This document shows positions 23,201-34,542 of a stretch of DNA of 64,000 nt, piece after piece (the stretch's first letter is position 1; each line of letters begins with the position of its first letter). Under the pieces are notes generated by a model. The model was not told the DNA's origin and did not search any database. It saw only the letters and a program-made list of their open reading frames with translations. Location of the stretch: the NCBI GenBank assembly GCA_032433595.1, contig JASWJB010000128.1, positions 46,267 through 110,266 on the forward strand, written 5' to 3'. The stretch is from Conoideocrella luteorostrata. Lineage: Eukaryota; Ascomycota; Sordariomycetes; Hypocreales; Clavicipitaceae. Made by a program: the position numbers and the translations under genes.

Positions 23201-24034
23201 CGATTGCAACCAGTCTTTCAAGAATGGGTTATTGCATTCGTACAACTCATGCACAATCTTAAGCGACCCGCGGACAACGATCCCGATTCAACCCCCCGTC
23301 TGACACAGCTTCCCAACCGTGATACAGATGATCAGTTTGGGCAGATCATCCTCGGAAAGGTTTATGAGAAGCCGCTCAAGAAGGCCATTGCCGCTCTCAT
23401 CAGCCAACAAAAAAGGGAACTTTTACACCCAGAACTTGCAGGAGACTATAGCTTCCCCAGCTTGCCCGGCTCCCATCTCACCCCACGAGGCCCTGTGCTA
23501 GAACTAGTCAAGTCGCTCATGCAGGTCCTTTCACTAGACAAGAACATCACCCTTGAAGCCCGTCTGTTACGCAAGGAGCTACTGGCGTTGTTTGAGGTCC
23601 GTGAGTTCTCAAAGGAAGGCACCTTTGCAAATCCATCGGAGAGCCTCAAACTCGTGCAAATCTCATGCGACAGCTGCACAATGACGCGCGACTTGGACCT
23701 CTGCAGAGATGAAGACCTCCAGGGCGGTGATGGCCAAGGCTGGCAGTGCAGCTTTTGCGGCACCGAGTACGATCGCGTTGGGATCGAGGAGAGGCTATTG
23801 TGTATGGTGGAAGCTTGGACGGTGGAGTGGGCAACTCAAGACCTGAAGTGTGCTCGCTGTGGAGCTCTGCGAGTAAACGACTTGATGGAGCATTGCACTT
23901 GCAGCGGAGAATGGAGGGAGATTGTATCCAGGGCGGAAATCGTGCGGAACTTGACGGTTATGAGAAAGGTGGCCAAGTATTACGGGCTGAGGATGTTGCG
24001 TGATGTGGTGGAGAGCATGTTTTCGGATATGTGA
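17284..24034 (+). CDS. POL2: DNA polymerase epsilon catalytic subunit
   Basis: Leading-strand replicative polymerase with proofreading exonuclease; its C-terminal half also supports CMG helicase assembly and checkpoint signalling. Three exons (17284-17891, 17947-18089, 18147-24034) encode 2212 residues, the normal family size. Exonuclease motifs are FDIET (Asp287, Glu289), NGDFFDWPF and YSVSDAV. Polymerase motifs are LDVASMYPNIM (Asp637), NSFYGYVMRKGSRWYS and LDTDGIW (Asp872, Asp874). The Fe-S cysteine cluster of the catalytic core is visible (CAACDFNRPGKTC from about 662). A PIP-box-like QKKLTDLF starts at 1189. The inactive second polymerase-like half is followed by two C-terminal cysteine modules (CDSC...CSFC from about 2091, and CARCG...CTCSGEW). 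Intron 2 is 57 nt, in frame and stop-free. Confidence 0.98.
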
Positions 24035-25503
24035 GACAGACAATAGCTACGGAGCAATGGCATGGCATGGCAAATGGCGTTTGGGGGGGCGTTATTGAAA
24101 TGAAGTGTGGAAACAGGGATTGAATGGGTTTTGGGCGAGCAAGTGACTAATTATTTACATGGGCAAATACACGATGATTCTAATATGCTGTCAATATCCA
24201 TCCATCTCACGACACAAGCACATGGCAGGTCTGGTTGAGCTCCCAACAGGGAACGCGTACACGCAGGATTAGAGCACGAAGAGGATTCACAGCAATAACT
24301 AATTCACAATGACACGCTGTAATAGAGGTAATATAGTTGTTATCCTCATCAACTGACATGCTGAAACCTCCATTATATGACCTAGATCCGTCAAGTGAGT
24401 GACATTCGACAAACCATGGCTAGTTTTCTACACGCAACAACCTAATGATATTTAAGCTCCTTACAACCTTGGTAAAGCCGTTCGTGTAAAGTCCCGCGGC
24501 CAAGTTATAGATGCTTCAGCTAAGCCCCTTTTCGCCCTTGTTAAATCTCCTGTTCCACCACCCCCCCCCCCCCCAATAGGGCCTCCGTTGCTGCCTTAAT
24601 GCGGTGTTGCAAGGGGGGAGTATGAGAGTAACGACAACAAAACTTGGCTAGTTGCAAGCCTGAGCAAGGTGCCACGGAAGAGTCCGAGTTTCTTGTCGCG
24701 CTGCCAAACAAGCGGCTTGCCAGGTTCATCCTCCAAAAATAGGGTGTTCAGTGTCCGCAGAGATCAGCAAAAGTTATGGCAGGCTTCTATACTAATCGAT
24801 AGCATCGCTAGTCGCTATAATCAGGGAAAGCTAAATTAGTCACTATTTTTAACTTGACGATGTATTGCACAGCAGCAGGGGTTGGAGGAACAGCAGCTGG
24901 ACTGGTCGGTGTTTCGTCGTAGAACGCTTGAAGCCGCATGGCCAGTGGCGCTGGTTGCAATGCCACACAAGCTGTGTTTACGGAAACTGCGGCGTGGGCA
25001 TCATACCGTATTTTTTACTGTAAATTACGGTACTGTTGGCAATGAAGCGAGTGCAGGAGCAAAAAAGAAAAACAGGCTCGTCTCAGCGTGACAACACACC
25101 CAGAAGCCCTAATTACCCACGCAGGCGAAAAGGATCCCTATCCCGAGCATAATACAAATTATATTTTATTAAGCGCTATACTTAATAGTTATAATCAGCC
25201 CAGCTTTACTTAATATACCCTTCCAAAGCAAGTTCGGTTATCAATGCAAATCAATGCAAATCTAGCTATGCGCCGTGGTCTGATACACCGTAAAATATTT
25301 GATCAAAAGAGAGATACAAGCAGGGAAAATCATTGATGAACCAGCCTCCCCCAAAGTACAACCTGTGCTATGCACATTCACGCTTGTCGTTTTTATTCGC
25401 TGAGCAGACCTATCCGGAAAAATCAAAGCCGCCTCTTCAAGTGCAACAACTAGCCCGCTGGCTTCGTCAACTCACACGTTGTTTACAATAGCGCCACATC
25501 AAG
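24035..25503. other. Intergenic between convergent POL2 and SWI1, partly AT-rich
   Basis: No gene is seen. The region contains a run of 14 C at 24561-24574 and an AT-rich patch at about 25145-25290. The low GC of that patch would fit an old mutated repeat, but no element can be named. Confidence 0.55.
24561..24574. repeat. Homopolymer run of 14 C
   Basis: An uninterrupted C tract follows CCACCA in an intergenic region. Its length may be subject to sequencing error or slippage. Confidence 0.85.
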
Positions 25504-28500
25504 TCATCCATCCAAATTCAAAACCGCAGTTAGTTGTGGTAACATTCCATCCTTTGTCCATTCAGGAGATTGCATCATCATGGCATCCATTAGCATTTGC
25601 GGGTGTGGGAGCAGCTCTCCGATGCCGATTGAACCAGCCGCAGAAGAATCTCTCGCCTTCTCAGCAAGGCGTCGCAGAAGTGAGACAGCAACAACAACAA
25701 TGTAAACGAGTTCAGGGTCCTTCCTAGCTGCTGCACGGCTCCCTCCTCTGGGTGACGGCTTTTCATGCAACATGCAAAGTTCCTGGATGAGTTTCACCAA
25801 ATTCTGCGCGAGACAGTTGCCCGATGCGAGGAGAGCTCTAGCCGTGCTTGGTTCGGATCCTGGTACCACTGTTGCTATGATTTCAGCCGCCAAAAGGCCT
25901 TGCATTAGAAATGGCTTTCTTGCTTCGAAGAGTGGCAGAGCTGTTATAGGACGGAGTTGCTCCTTAGCTTTATCAGGTATAGGGGAGACGGCCAATGCAA
26001 ATGCCTTTATGAGAAGCTCATTGCCGACAGGCGACGATGAGTCGATGGTGAAAAGGGTCTTGTAAAAGCCGCGGTTCGGTTCGTCGCGAGCCAACAGCTT
26101 CGCCAAAGAATCCACCGCATGAGGGAGGTATGAATGAATACTGGGATCGTAAGGTGTGAAGTTCAGCTTGTCGTTGACTATAGCTGGACCGGGGACAGGG
26201 GCAAACGATAAAAGGAACTGCAGAAGACCGACTGCCTGTTCACGGCCAGGGATTTCTAAAGACCCAGCAATATTAGACAAAAGAACCACAACGTCCTTCA
26301 TAAAATCAAGAGTATTGCTATGTGTACGCAGAAGCATTGTTCTTGTGCCGAGGAACCGAATGATGGAGCAGAGCATCTTCACAACCGATTCGTCGCACAA
26401 GACAAGATGGTTGTCATTCTGTTCACCGGGGAATGATACATTCCGCAATATTGTTGTTATACAAAGCAATCGATCCACAGCTCGGTCCAGTTCGTACTTG
26501 TCGCTGCCGAATGCAGGCACTTCTTTGACCGCCCATCTCTCTATTCGGCACGCTCGCACAACATCTTCATATGCCGTTAACTGGATCTCGTCGGCAACCT
26601 GCACTGAGTGCTGGGCAAGCAGGTCTAACTGCGTTTCGGCGCAGTCTACCAAGGCCTCAACTAAATCATCGCAGGCTCTCAGATGCAGGAAGTGGCCTTG
26701 GTTTGGCGAAGATGAAATGGTAGCCAACGTATCAAGCGCCACACGCACTTCACCATTAATGCCGCATTGGAGACTTCGAGTCAAAGCAGAAATATCTGTA
26801 TTACCAAGCTCATTGACCGAGGGAGCGTTGGGCTCCCATCTCTCGAGTTCGGCGCCGAGGAGACTAGCAGCATGGAGATCAACTCCCCCAAAGGTTGAAA
26901 GCTCCCGAGCACAAGGGCTGTAGTCGTCGGGCTTTGGAGGCATCCGCGGCATGTGCTGTTCGGCGGTGACAGAAGCCATGGGAGTATGTTGGCGGCCATC
27001 CATAGAGACGCTACCAGGACGATGGTGCACAGGTGACTGTAGGGCGAACTCGTTGGGCGCAGAGGGTTCCAAGCTTCGTGACATGCTGTTCCTGTGCCCT
27101 GGCATCGCATTGGCATTGGGTTGCGGCTGCTGTTGGTGTTGCTGCTGTTGGTGCTGCTGCTGCTGCTGGTGCGGCTGTTGATGTTGGTGTTGGTGTTGTG
27201 GCTGCTGGGGTTGTTGTGGTGATGGTTGCGTGTGAGATTGTTGAGGGGGTTGCGGCGTAGGAAATCCATTGATGGGAGTTTGACCGGGTTTTACAGGCGT
27301 CTGGTGCTGCATATGAGGAGGCTGTTGTGATTGCTGTTGCATCTGCCCCTGATTCATCATTTGCTGTTGTGCAGGCGGCATTTGCTTTTGAGGGGTTCCA
27401 GGTCCTGCCATTCCCGCATTCTGTTGCATCATCCTGTGCTTCTGCTGTGCGATCCAAACTTCTTCAAATTTCACGAGGTTTCGCTCGTATACTTGTTTTA
27501 ACGTCGGTGGGACGGTTGGTATTTGTGCAGGCAGTCCTATGCCCTGGGCAATATGTGCCCAGCCGTTGGCAGCAGCGACAGATTTATAGCCACCCTTGGA
27601 TTGAACCATCTGGAACAACGCGACAAGGTTAACAGGTCGGTCAGCAATTACCGGATTGAGATCAAGCGGCAGCCCCCTCTGGTTCATAATTGCCGTCAAA
27701 TTCTTCATAAATTGGTCCGGATTGATGTTACCCATCGGCCTAGGCTGTTGTCGCATAGAGCCTGGAGGTATCTGCCCGTTTGGCATGCCGGGCATCTGTT
27801 GCTTTGGCATCATCCCACGGCCCATATTCTGTGCTTGCATCTGTGCTTGCATCTGCATGTTTCCCTGTAGCTGTTGGTGAAGACGCATTTGATACGCCGC
27901 CATCTTCTGCTGATCAACCATGCCTTGAGGCCGTTGCTGGCCAGGTTGTTGAGCTTGCTGCTGACCGGGCTGTTGGTGAGGTGACTGCTGACCATGTTGT
28001 TGCATCTGATGTTGCATTTGTTGATACATGTTTGGGGGCATCTGGGCCATGTGCTGCGGCATTTGTCCCATTTGCTGAGCCATCATTTGACCACCCCCAG
28101 CACCACCACCCGCCATTGCGCTCGGATTGGGAGAAGGACGAGGATTAGAAGAGGACTGCGCGTAGCCCGTGTTGTTGTACCCGGGAGGCATATTTTGCAT
28201 GTATTGGTTCGGTTGAGGGGTACCATGCTCAGAAGGAATTGGAGACGTTTGCGAGCCTCCGAATTGCTGCGGGCCAGGCGAAAAAGGATGTGGTGACGCG
28301 GTCGCTACTCTCTGAGGCACATTTCCTGGTCGCATCTGATTGCCCATGATGGGAGATGGACTAGCATTGGCGGAACCATTGGCCTGAAGATGGGAGAATT
28401 GGCCAGGGTTCTGTTGCGGCATAGCACCGCCACCACCGGACTGGAAACCGGGAAAGTTCTGTTGTTGCGGCGTCTCGGACCGCGATGGTGGTTGCATGCC

Positions 28501-28857
28501 GGAATTGTGGCCAGGCGAGCCAGTGACACTATCTTCTCGCGGGCGTGGGCGTTTTGATGGAATTACTGAATTGGTTTGATACACGGGATTCTGGTTCGGG
28601 TTCGGATTTGGATTCTGGTTGGGAGTTTGGTTGTGGTTCGGGTTCTGGTTCTGGTAGGTCGGCGAGCCGTGGCGCATTGGGCCATTTTGCATACCAGCCA
28701 TCTGTTGCTGGTTAGGAAACTGACCCGGATTGAACTGGCCCGAGTTGGCCATAAAGGCAGAGGGATCCATCATAGCACCGGCAGCGTTGGGGTCGTTCAT
28801 ATGAGGGAAGCCGTTTCCATTGTGGTTGGGGACAGCGTCGTTCATCCAGGCGCTCAT
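25504..28857 (-). CDS. SWI1: SWI1, ARID-domain subunit of the SWI/SNF chromatin remodelling complex
   Basis: The DNA-binding ARID subunit of SWI/SNF, which remodels nucleosomes for transcription. The intronless frame encodes 1117 residues starting MSAWMNDAVPNHNGNGFPHM. The N-terminal ~380 residues are extremely Gln/Asn/Pro/Met-rich, including an Asn-Pro/Asn-Gln repeat near residue 75. The ARID domain spans about 383-472 (FMKNLTAIMNQRGLPL, then LFQMVQSKGGYKSV and KQVYERNLVKFEE). A second low-complexity His/Gln/Pro tract follows at about 490-600. The C-terminal half (from about 690) is helical and resembles the conserved armadillo-like SWI1 C-terminus (PGREQAVGLLQFLLSF, then SVDSLAKLLARDEPNR). 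The yeast orthologue can form a prion through a similar Q/N region. Many open frames on the opposite strand are composition shadows. Confidence 0.94.
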   Translation of the reverse strand: MSAWMNDAVPNHNGNGFPHMNDPNAAGAMMDPSAFMANSGQFNPGQFPNQQQMAGMQNGPMRHGSPTYQNQNPNHNQTPNQNPNPNPNQNPVYQTNSVIPSKRPRPREDSVTGSPGHNSGMQPPSRSETPQQQNFPGFQSGGGGAMPQQNPGQFSHLQANGSANASPSPIMGNQMRPGNVPQRVATASPHPFSPGPQQFGGSQTSPIPSEHGTPQPNQYMQNMPPGYNNTGYAQSSSNPRPSPNPSAMAGGGAGGGQMMAQQMGQMPQHMAQMPPNMYQQMQHQMQQHGQQSPHQQPGQQQAQQPGQQRPQGMVDQQKMAAYQMRLHQQLQGNMQMQAQMQAQNMGRGMMPKQQMPGMPNGQIPPGSMRQQPRPMGNINPDQFMKNLTAIMNQRGLPLDLNPVIADRPVNLVALFQMVQSKGGYKSVAAANGWAHIAQGIGLPAQIPTVPPTLKQVYERNLVKFEEVWIAQQKHRMMQQNAGMAGPGTPQKQMPPAQQQMMNQGQMQQQSQQPPHMQHQTPVKPGQTPINGFPTPQPPQQSHTQPSPQQPQQPQHQHQHQQPHQQQQQHQQQQHQQQPQPNANAMPGHRNSMSRSLEPSAPNEFALQSPVHHRPGSVSMDGRQHTPMASVTAEQHMPRMPPKPDDYSPCARELSTFGGVDLHAASLLGAELERWEPNAPSVNELGNTDISALTRSLQCGINGEVRVALDTLATISSSPNQGHFLHLRACDDLVEALVDCAETQLDLLAQHSVQVADEIQLTAYEDVVRACRIERWAVKEVPAFGSDKYELDRAVDRLLCITTILRNVSFPGEQNDNHLVLCDESVVKMLCSIIRFLGTRTMLLRTHSNTLDFMKDVVVLLSNIAGSLEIPGREQAVGLLQFLLSFAPVPGPAIVNDKLNFTPYDPSIHSYLPHAVDSLAKLLARDEPNRGFYKTLFTIDSSSPVGNELLIKAFALAVSPIPDKAKEQLRPITALPLFEARKPFLMQGLLAAEIIATVVPGSEPSTARALLASGNCLAQNLVKLIQELCMLHEKPSPRGGSRAAARKDPELVYIVVVAVSLLRRLAEKARDSSAAGSIGIGELLPHPQMLMDAMMMQSPEWTKDGMLPQLTAVLNLDG

Positions 28858-31800
28858 GGCGACGGCCCCGATAGGCTGCGCGCAACGACGTCAGCAATCA
28901 GCAGATACACGGCTAGAAACCCATTGAAGGGCGCAGGGACGGATGACGATGGGGCCGTGTCACGACCACGGCGTGTGGTGATGAATAGGTCGAGTCGCGT
29001 CGCGGGTTGGTGGAGGATTGTATGTGGTGCGGTGCGTGTGTGGTGTCGGGTGGGAAATGAACAGGCAGGACGGGGGTGGGTTCGCAAAGCCAGAGCCAGA
29101 AAGCCAGAAAGCCAGGCGAAGACCAGCGCTGAGAGAACTCCTCTGAGTGCCGGGCAGGGAGACGGTCTGGTACCGGTACGGTTTATTACCAGTTGGAAGA
29201 CAGACGGAGTACCGAACGCGGCAATGTGTGCGGCGGCAGGAGGGCAGAGGGAAGGTATGGGGAGGGTGATTGGGCGGCTGGGGGTAAGGAGAGCAGCGTG
29301 AAGCGGAGTACTCCGTACGGAGTAGTGAGACACAAAGGCTAGCCAAAGCCGAGAACCAGCGCCAGATTTTTACGCCGACGTGAGAATAATTTACCACTCT
29401 GCGCAGCAGGCGGGTGATGATGGCTGGGCTGTCCAGCAAGAGGCGAGACGGAGGGAAAGACAGGAGGCGGGAAAAAGGATAGGACGCGCAGGTGGTTAAA
29501 GTGGAGACTTCCAAATGGCACCGCACAACCAACGACAGTCGACAACGCAAGGGACAGCACCAGGGCAGGCCAGCACCACCAGTCAGGTTGAAACCGGCGA
29601 GGTACCTCTGCGGACACGCGTGCAAGGGGCTAAACCGACGTACCTAGAACTCGATCCGTGTCACCGGCCAAATTCTGATGGCAAAGCGCGTGCCAATAGA
29701 GGCTGGAAAAATCCGAAAGGCTACCACAGTCGCCAGAACGCAGGAGGAGCACGACGTCACCAAGTGACCCAGACTACTCTGGAGCCGATTTAAACAGGCC
29801 AGAAACAGTGGAGAGAGTGTCGCCGTTACGGTTGCGCGCCGTGAGCTGACAGTGGCCGTTATCCAGTTGCTGCAGCGGCGGAGGGAGAAAATTTCGCATC
29901 GGCCGCAACTTCAGAACCCTTCAAGCCACTTCACAGCCCGCACAGCAAAAGCCGAAACGGGACCTGAGGTCCGTCCGAACGGAGGTGATGCGGGTCACGA
30001 GACCGAAGCAGGTAATCTCGAAGGCTGTTCTCTCTTTCTGTCTCGTCGGCAACTGGTTCAAGCCAGGGGCTAAATTACCTTTGCGAGCGCGCTGTGTGCA
30101 GCGATAGCGGACAGTAGCATCGCAATGTCAGGTGTGAGTGGGCAAGCGCCAAGCCCGAGCCAGTCTTGCACACAGACTGTCGACTGTCCTCCGTAGAGGG
30201 AGAGTAGCACGAAGCGAAGTCCCTTTTGATTTGGTTTCGGTTCACCATCCCGCTTAGGGGTTAGCGCTGTCCCAATCAACTGATAGAGCCAATCAGCGGG
30301 TAGAGATAGGGCGCTGTTAGCACTGTGTTAGTGTAGCACTTTGGCACACGCACATTTCTTACCAAAGAGACGTGTGCGCTCCCGATGCAGCCCTAACAGT
30401 TCTCTATCGTCGTTTGTGAAAGGGCAACTTGTATACTCCGTACCAGGCGTTCTTTCATCAAAGAGTTAGCAAGCTTCAGCGTGAGCTATCTTCAATCTGA
30501 CATGACATGACGGTATGAAAACACCCAGGTTACGGTTGGTGAAGATATCATGGCCCAAACTCAGAAAGCGTCTAGCAAAGGCGCCACTGAGGCATGCAAG
30601 AGCAAGCATCATCCCCTAGCCTGGCAGGAGGTTGTATGGAGCTGTGGCTGAAGTCGTAGCAGGAGGGGCTGTCTCCAAGTGTTGTATCTCCACACGCTTG
30701 TCCAAAATTATTTCGCCATCCAAAGTGAGCCTGCTCAATAAGGGGAAACTTTGTTGGGCTTCTTTGCTTATCTCAAAGCAGCCTTCTTGCTGTGCAAGAA
30801 AGCAGACTGCACCAATGTCGGGAACGGGCAGAACGGGTCGTCAGCAACGCGGCGCAACGCGGGCAGCGCAACGATGATAGGGAACAGTTCCATTTCGGTA
30901 TGTTTCCCATTTCAGCTAGGTACCTAATCCCTAGGCGAGGTTTCCCAGATGCTCAAGCTCTTGGGTACGAGCCATCATCGTCCAATTATGGTAGAATCAG
31001 GACAAGGACAGAGCTGACTATGCACTGTGCTTGCAGCCCATTCTGCAATACGACTGCGCATCCAGACACACTGTCAGCCGAGAAGCAACTTGCTCCATAG
31101 GTGCAGTTTCCACCAAACACACCAAATTCGATACGGCAGAACTGTGACCATTATTCGAGGGTATACAGAGTACATATCTCGAGGCTTGAATCATGCTAAC
31201 CAGCTGCATGGTCACAGAACGGCGCCCGCCTGTAGTGGGGCCACGGGGAAAAGGCACTGAGGCCGCGAAAGTCATGCCAACCCGACCCAACCAAGCCTCT
31301 GTGCGGCAGATCGCTGTGACAGAGTGACTAAAAAGTAAAACTGACAGTGATTCGAGTGGGTCCAAAGGCGCGATTCATCAGTCCTGCAAATGATGAGGAT
31401 ATCGCTAAATGCGTTGATGGTTCGCGTTCAAAGTTTGGTCGCGGACCGGAATGCTGGGGTGGATTGTGGTGGAATCGCGGGCTCTGGCATTGTGGTTGTT
31501 TGCTAGCTCTCGTGTGGCTGGCCGAGAAGGTGCAGAAGGTCCGGCGAGCGGACGGCTAGCTGCGCAGCACACTGAGATTGAGACCTGGGGTTGGTGGTGA
31601 CGCCGTTGATACTGCTCCCCAGTGCCTCCACAAGGGTAAGCATGCCAAATGGGGACCGCCAGACGACCCCTGTCAGGCCTAGGCGCGTGGCCCCAAAGCC
31701 AGCATCTCGAAGTCTGTCCGCCCGTCTTTTCCATGCCTCATGTCCATTGTGACAATTCGTCAATCCGCTTGCGTTGTGTTGCGTTTTCGTGGCCGACTCA

Positions 31801-34542
31801 AATAACCGCTTCATCCCGAGAGTATGCGTTTCGTTGCATTCCCGGCGCGCGTTGAGCACCCGATCGGAAAGGTAGCCATTTCGACGTGCTGCAAAGAAGC
31901 CTGGCCGTGAGGCTTCTGTGCCTGATTCTCTTCAGTGGGGGTATAAGTGCCTCCAGCTAAAATCGAGACCAAAACCACGACCATCTGAGCGGCATGAAGA
32001 GTCCCAAATTGCGAGGCAAATGGGAGAGTGGGAAGAGCAGGCTTTTTTTTTAACAAAAGTGAAAGAGAGAAGTGGCTGCTGGAAGAAACGGGGAAGGGGG
32101 AAAGGGCTTAGTTATGTGAGTGACCTCAGTCCCAGCAGCAGCCTGGCCCTTCCGATCATCCAAGCAAGCAATGAACAACCTAAAGCGGCTGGCCACACCT
32201 GGGGTTTTGTTTTATTTGTTTTTCTCGATTTCGTTCCTCTAACTAGCCACTTTCGGTGGGTGGCAACCTTGTGTCGTTTCGCATTGTTTGTTCTCCTTCC
32301 TCGCCTCCTTTCTGCAACGTGCCTGCTGGTTTTTAAATTCCCGCCCTTCGCCGCGACACCTCCCATTTCACACCTCGTTGGCCCGAGTTTCTCTCCTTCC
32401 ATCGCTTCGGGGCCTTCTGAATCTGGCTTCCAGGATGTGGCTCGTTAGATTATACGGTGGCCCTGGCCCTTCCCTGCCCACAGATATTGGCGTCCCGCTG
32501 CCAATGTCCACCATCAGACGGACAGCAGACCAGTCGACCACTTGCCACTCTCGCTGTCACTGAATCTCGTCGGGGGCTTTTGTGCATGACACCAAGCCAG
32601 ACCGTTCCTGCCTGCTTGAGCATTTATGTACCCAGTTAGTCCTACATGACCCTCAGGATCCCTTGTACAATACATCTTTAAAGTGCCGTACCATGTACCG
32701 TGTGGATGCCTGCATAGAAGAGGCCACCGTCCCATTACGAAATGGTCCAAAATGCCACGCATTAATCACCATTCCCTGCCTATGTACTACTCCTACAGGT
32801 ATGCCGTGAATATGATTTCCCCTTCATATTTCAGCTCTACCATTTTAATTTTTAATTTTTAATTTTTTTTCGTCCTTCGTGGACTCATCTCAAGAATGAA
32901 GAGAGGGGAAAAAACACATAATTACATGCCGGCCTTACCCTGCCGGAGAACATTGACCGACAATTTCTCAGTTTTACTACAATATCGAAGGGAGCGGCAC
33001 TGTCGAAGTGATCTGAAGGTCTGGGGGCGCCTGGGATGGCCTCCTTCACTCACGCCTTAAGCGGCACTGAGGAGTGGAGAGTGACATCTCGCCTTGTTAT
33101 TACAGACGACCTGCCGTTTCGCCTCAAGTTATCACCAGATTGTGATACTCGAGTGTGACAGCAGGCAGAAACCACTGCGTGCATCCATCCACCACTTGTC
33201 CCCATCCCAGTAGTTCGCCGAGTTGCTTGCTCGTTCAAGAACTCTTTTGGACCTTCTGGTCCCTCTCTTCGGTTCCTAGCGTCTCGCACCTTTGTCCATG
33301 TGCTGATATGTGTTGGCTCATGTGTAACCTCCCCACATCGGACTCTTGTCGGTGGCAAGAAATCGTCACTAGTTCCTTAGCCAGCTTGCCAGTGCTGTTA
33401 AGGAGATGGCTAGGAACAGACACCATTGACCGGTCGGCCAGGACGCCATTGCATCCCGTGCAATGTTTGTGCGATGCAACGAGGGAAAGAATCCACATCG
33501 CTCAAGCATCTTGGATGAAACCCATCTCGGTTCCTAGCAAGTTACTGGAGGCGACAATGCCTGGTTTGAAACTTTCGCCATGCCAGTCGTGGTGGTGTAG
33601 ATCCGTATGTCTCGGGGACTAAACCGCCTGGTTCCATGACTCCCTTCGATTGCCAGCTTATGATTGTCAAACTGCCGGCTCGATCGCTATTACACGGGCA
33701 TTATACTCCGTGCAAAGATACGCTTCATGCCCTTTTTTTTTTTTGCATATGTATGACCAGCTGTCATCGCTTGAAAATCGACACTTTTGCACCTGTTACC
33801 GAAATTATTGGCTCATCAGGTCATGGAGGAGTGGATATGCCCATCTATCATCATGACTCCGTTGCATTTGGCACCCCTGCCTTATCTGCACAGGGTCTGT
33901 CTGTTTCGAAGGAAGCACAAAATTGTCCAGAGCTGATTAATTATATATACCTGCCTGTGGCCATCCGTCAGCGTATGCGAGGAACCATCCTCTAATTTCA
34001 GTGATTTCCTACTCCGTAGTATCTCCTCTGTTGTCTCTCCTCCGTTCACAGCGTCGGAAACCACGGATTGTTCAGACGTGCGGCCCAGAGAGTGTATCTC
34101 GCTCTCAGGTGTCCCCGCAAACCTTCTTGTGGGGTCTGGATATTCGTGCACCCTTTTCTTTGCAACCTTTTCGGGGCAATCGTCCGATCAAAATCCCACG
34201 CAAGGTGCATAGCCCTACCCGGAACTTGGCCTGGAAAATATCAAATGTCAAAATCATGTATGTTGCAAGGCCTGCTACTCATTTGAGCGATATGGTCTTC
34301 CAGCTATCATAAGATACTTTTTGTAGTAAGGGTCAGAGCGAGAGTTTATGTTTTTTTTTTTTTTCTCTGGTAGGTTTTTTAGATACGGTGGTGTGTTGGA
34401 CGATTTTATTGTGGAATGGCGCAGCATCAACCTGAGCTGTGCAAGGTGGGATAAAGGAGACCACCTAAACAAATCATCGCACGACGCATGCCACACTTAA
34501 TTGAAAACATGGTGCTCATCATCCATCCGTGTCTAATAAATA
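28858..34542. other. Long intergenic region (5.7 kb) without recognisable genes
   Basis: The first ~500 bp are the SWI1 upstream region. It holds the perfect palindrome at 29309-29324 and further exact 9-mers at 30434-30442 and 34010-34018. About 32190-32440 is pyrimidine-rich on the plus strand, like a fungal promoter or 5' leader, but no coding frame follows before the UTP6 3' end. A TTTTTAA-type repeat lies at about 32845-32870, and T runs lie near 33728 and 34350. All open frames are short and lack family features. A non-coding transcript or a decayed gene is possible. Confidence 0.5.
29309..29324. repeat. Perfect 16-bp palindrome TACTCCGTACGGAGTA
   Basis: Two copies of the dispersed 9-mer are fused head to head, sharing the central TA. 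It lies 452 bp upstream of the SWI1 start codon. Confidence 0.9.

Noticed and set aside
26156..28296. Several open frames opposite SWI1, and alternate-frame Ala/Thr-rich frames on the same strand
   Set aside because: Composition artefacts of CAG/CAA-rich codons; SWI1 is continuous over the same DNA and carries a clear ARID domain.
30050..30075. GGTTCAAGCC, resembling a tRNA B box
   Set aside because: The flanking bases do not form a 5-bp T stem and there is no A box or acceptor stem upstream.
31503..31859. Open frame of about 118 codons in the long intergenic region
   Set aside because: Not domain-like, no ATG context worth noting, and overlapped by equally long frames on other strands.
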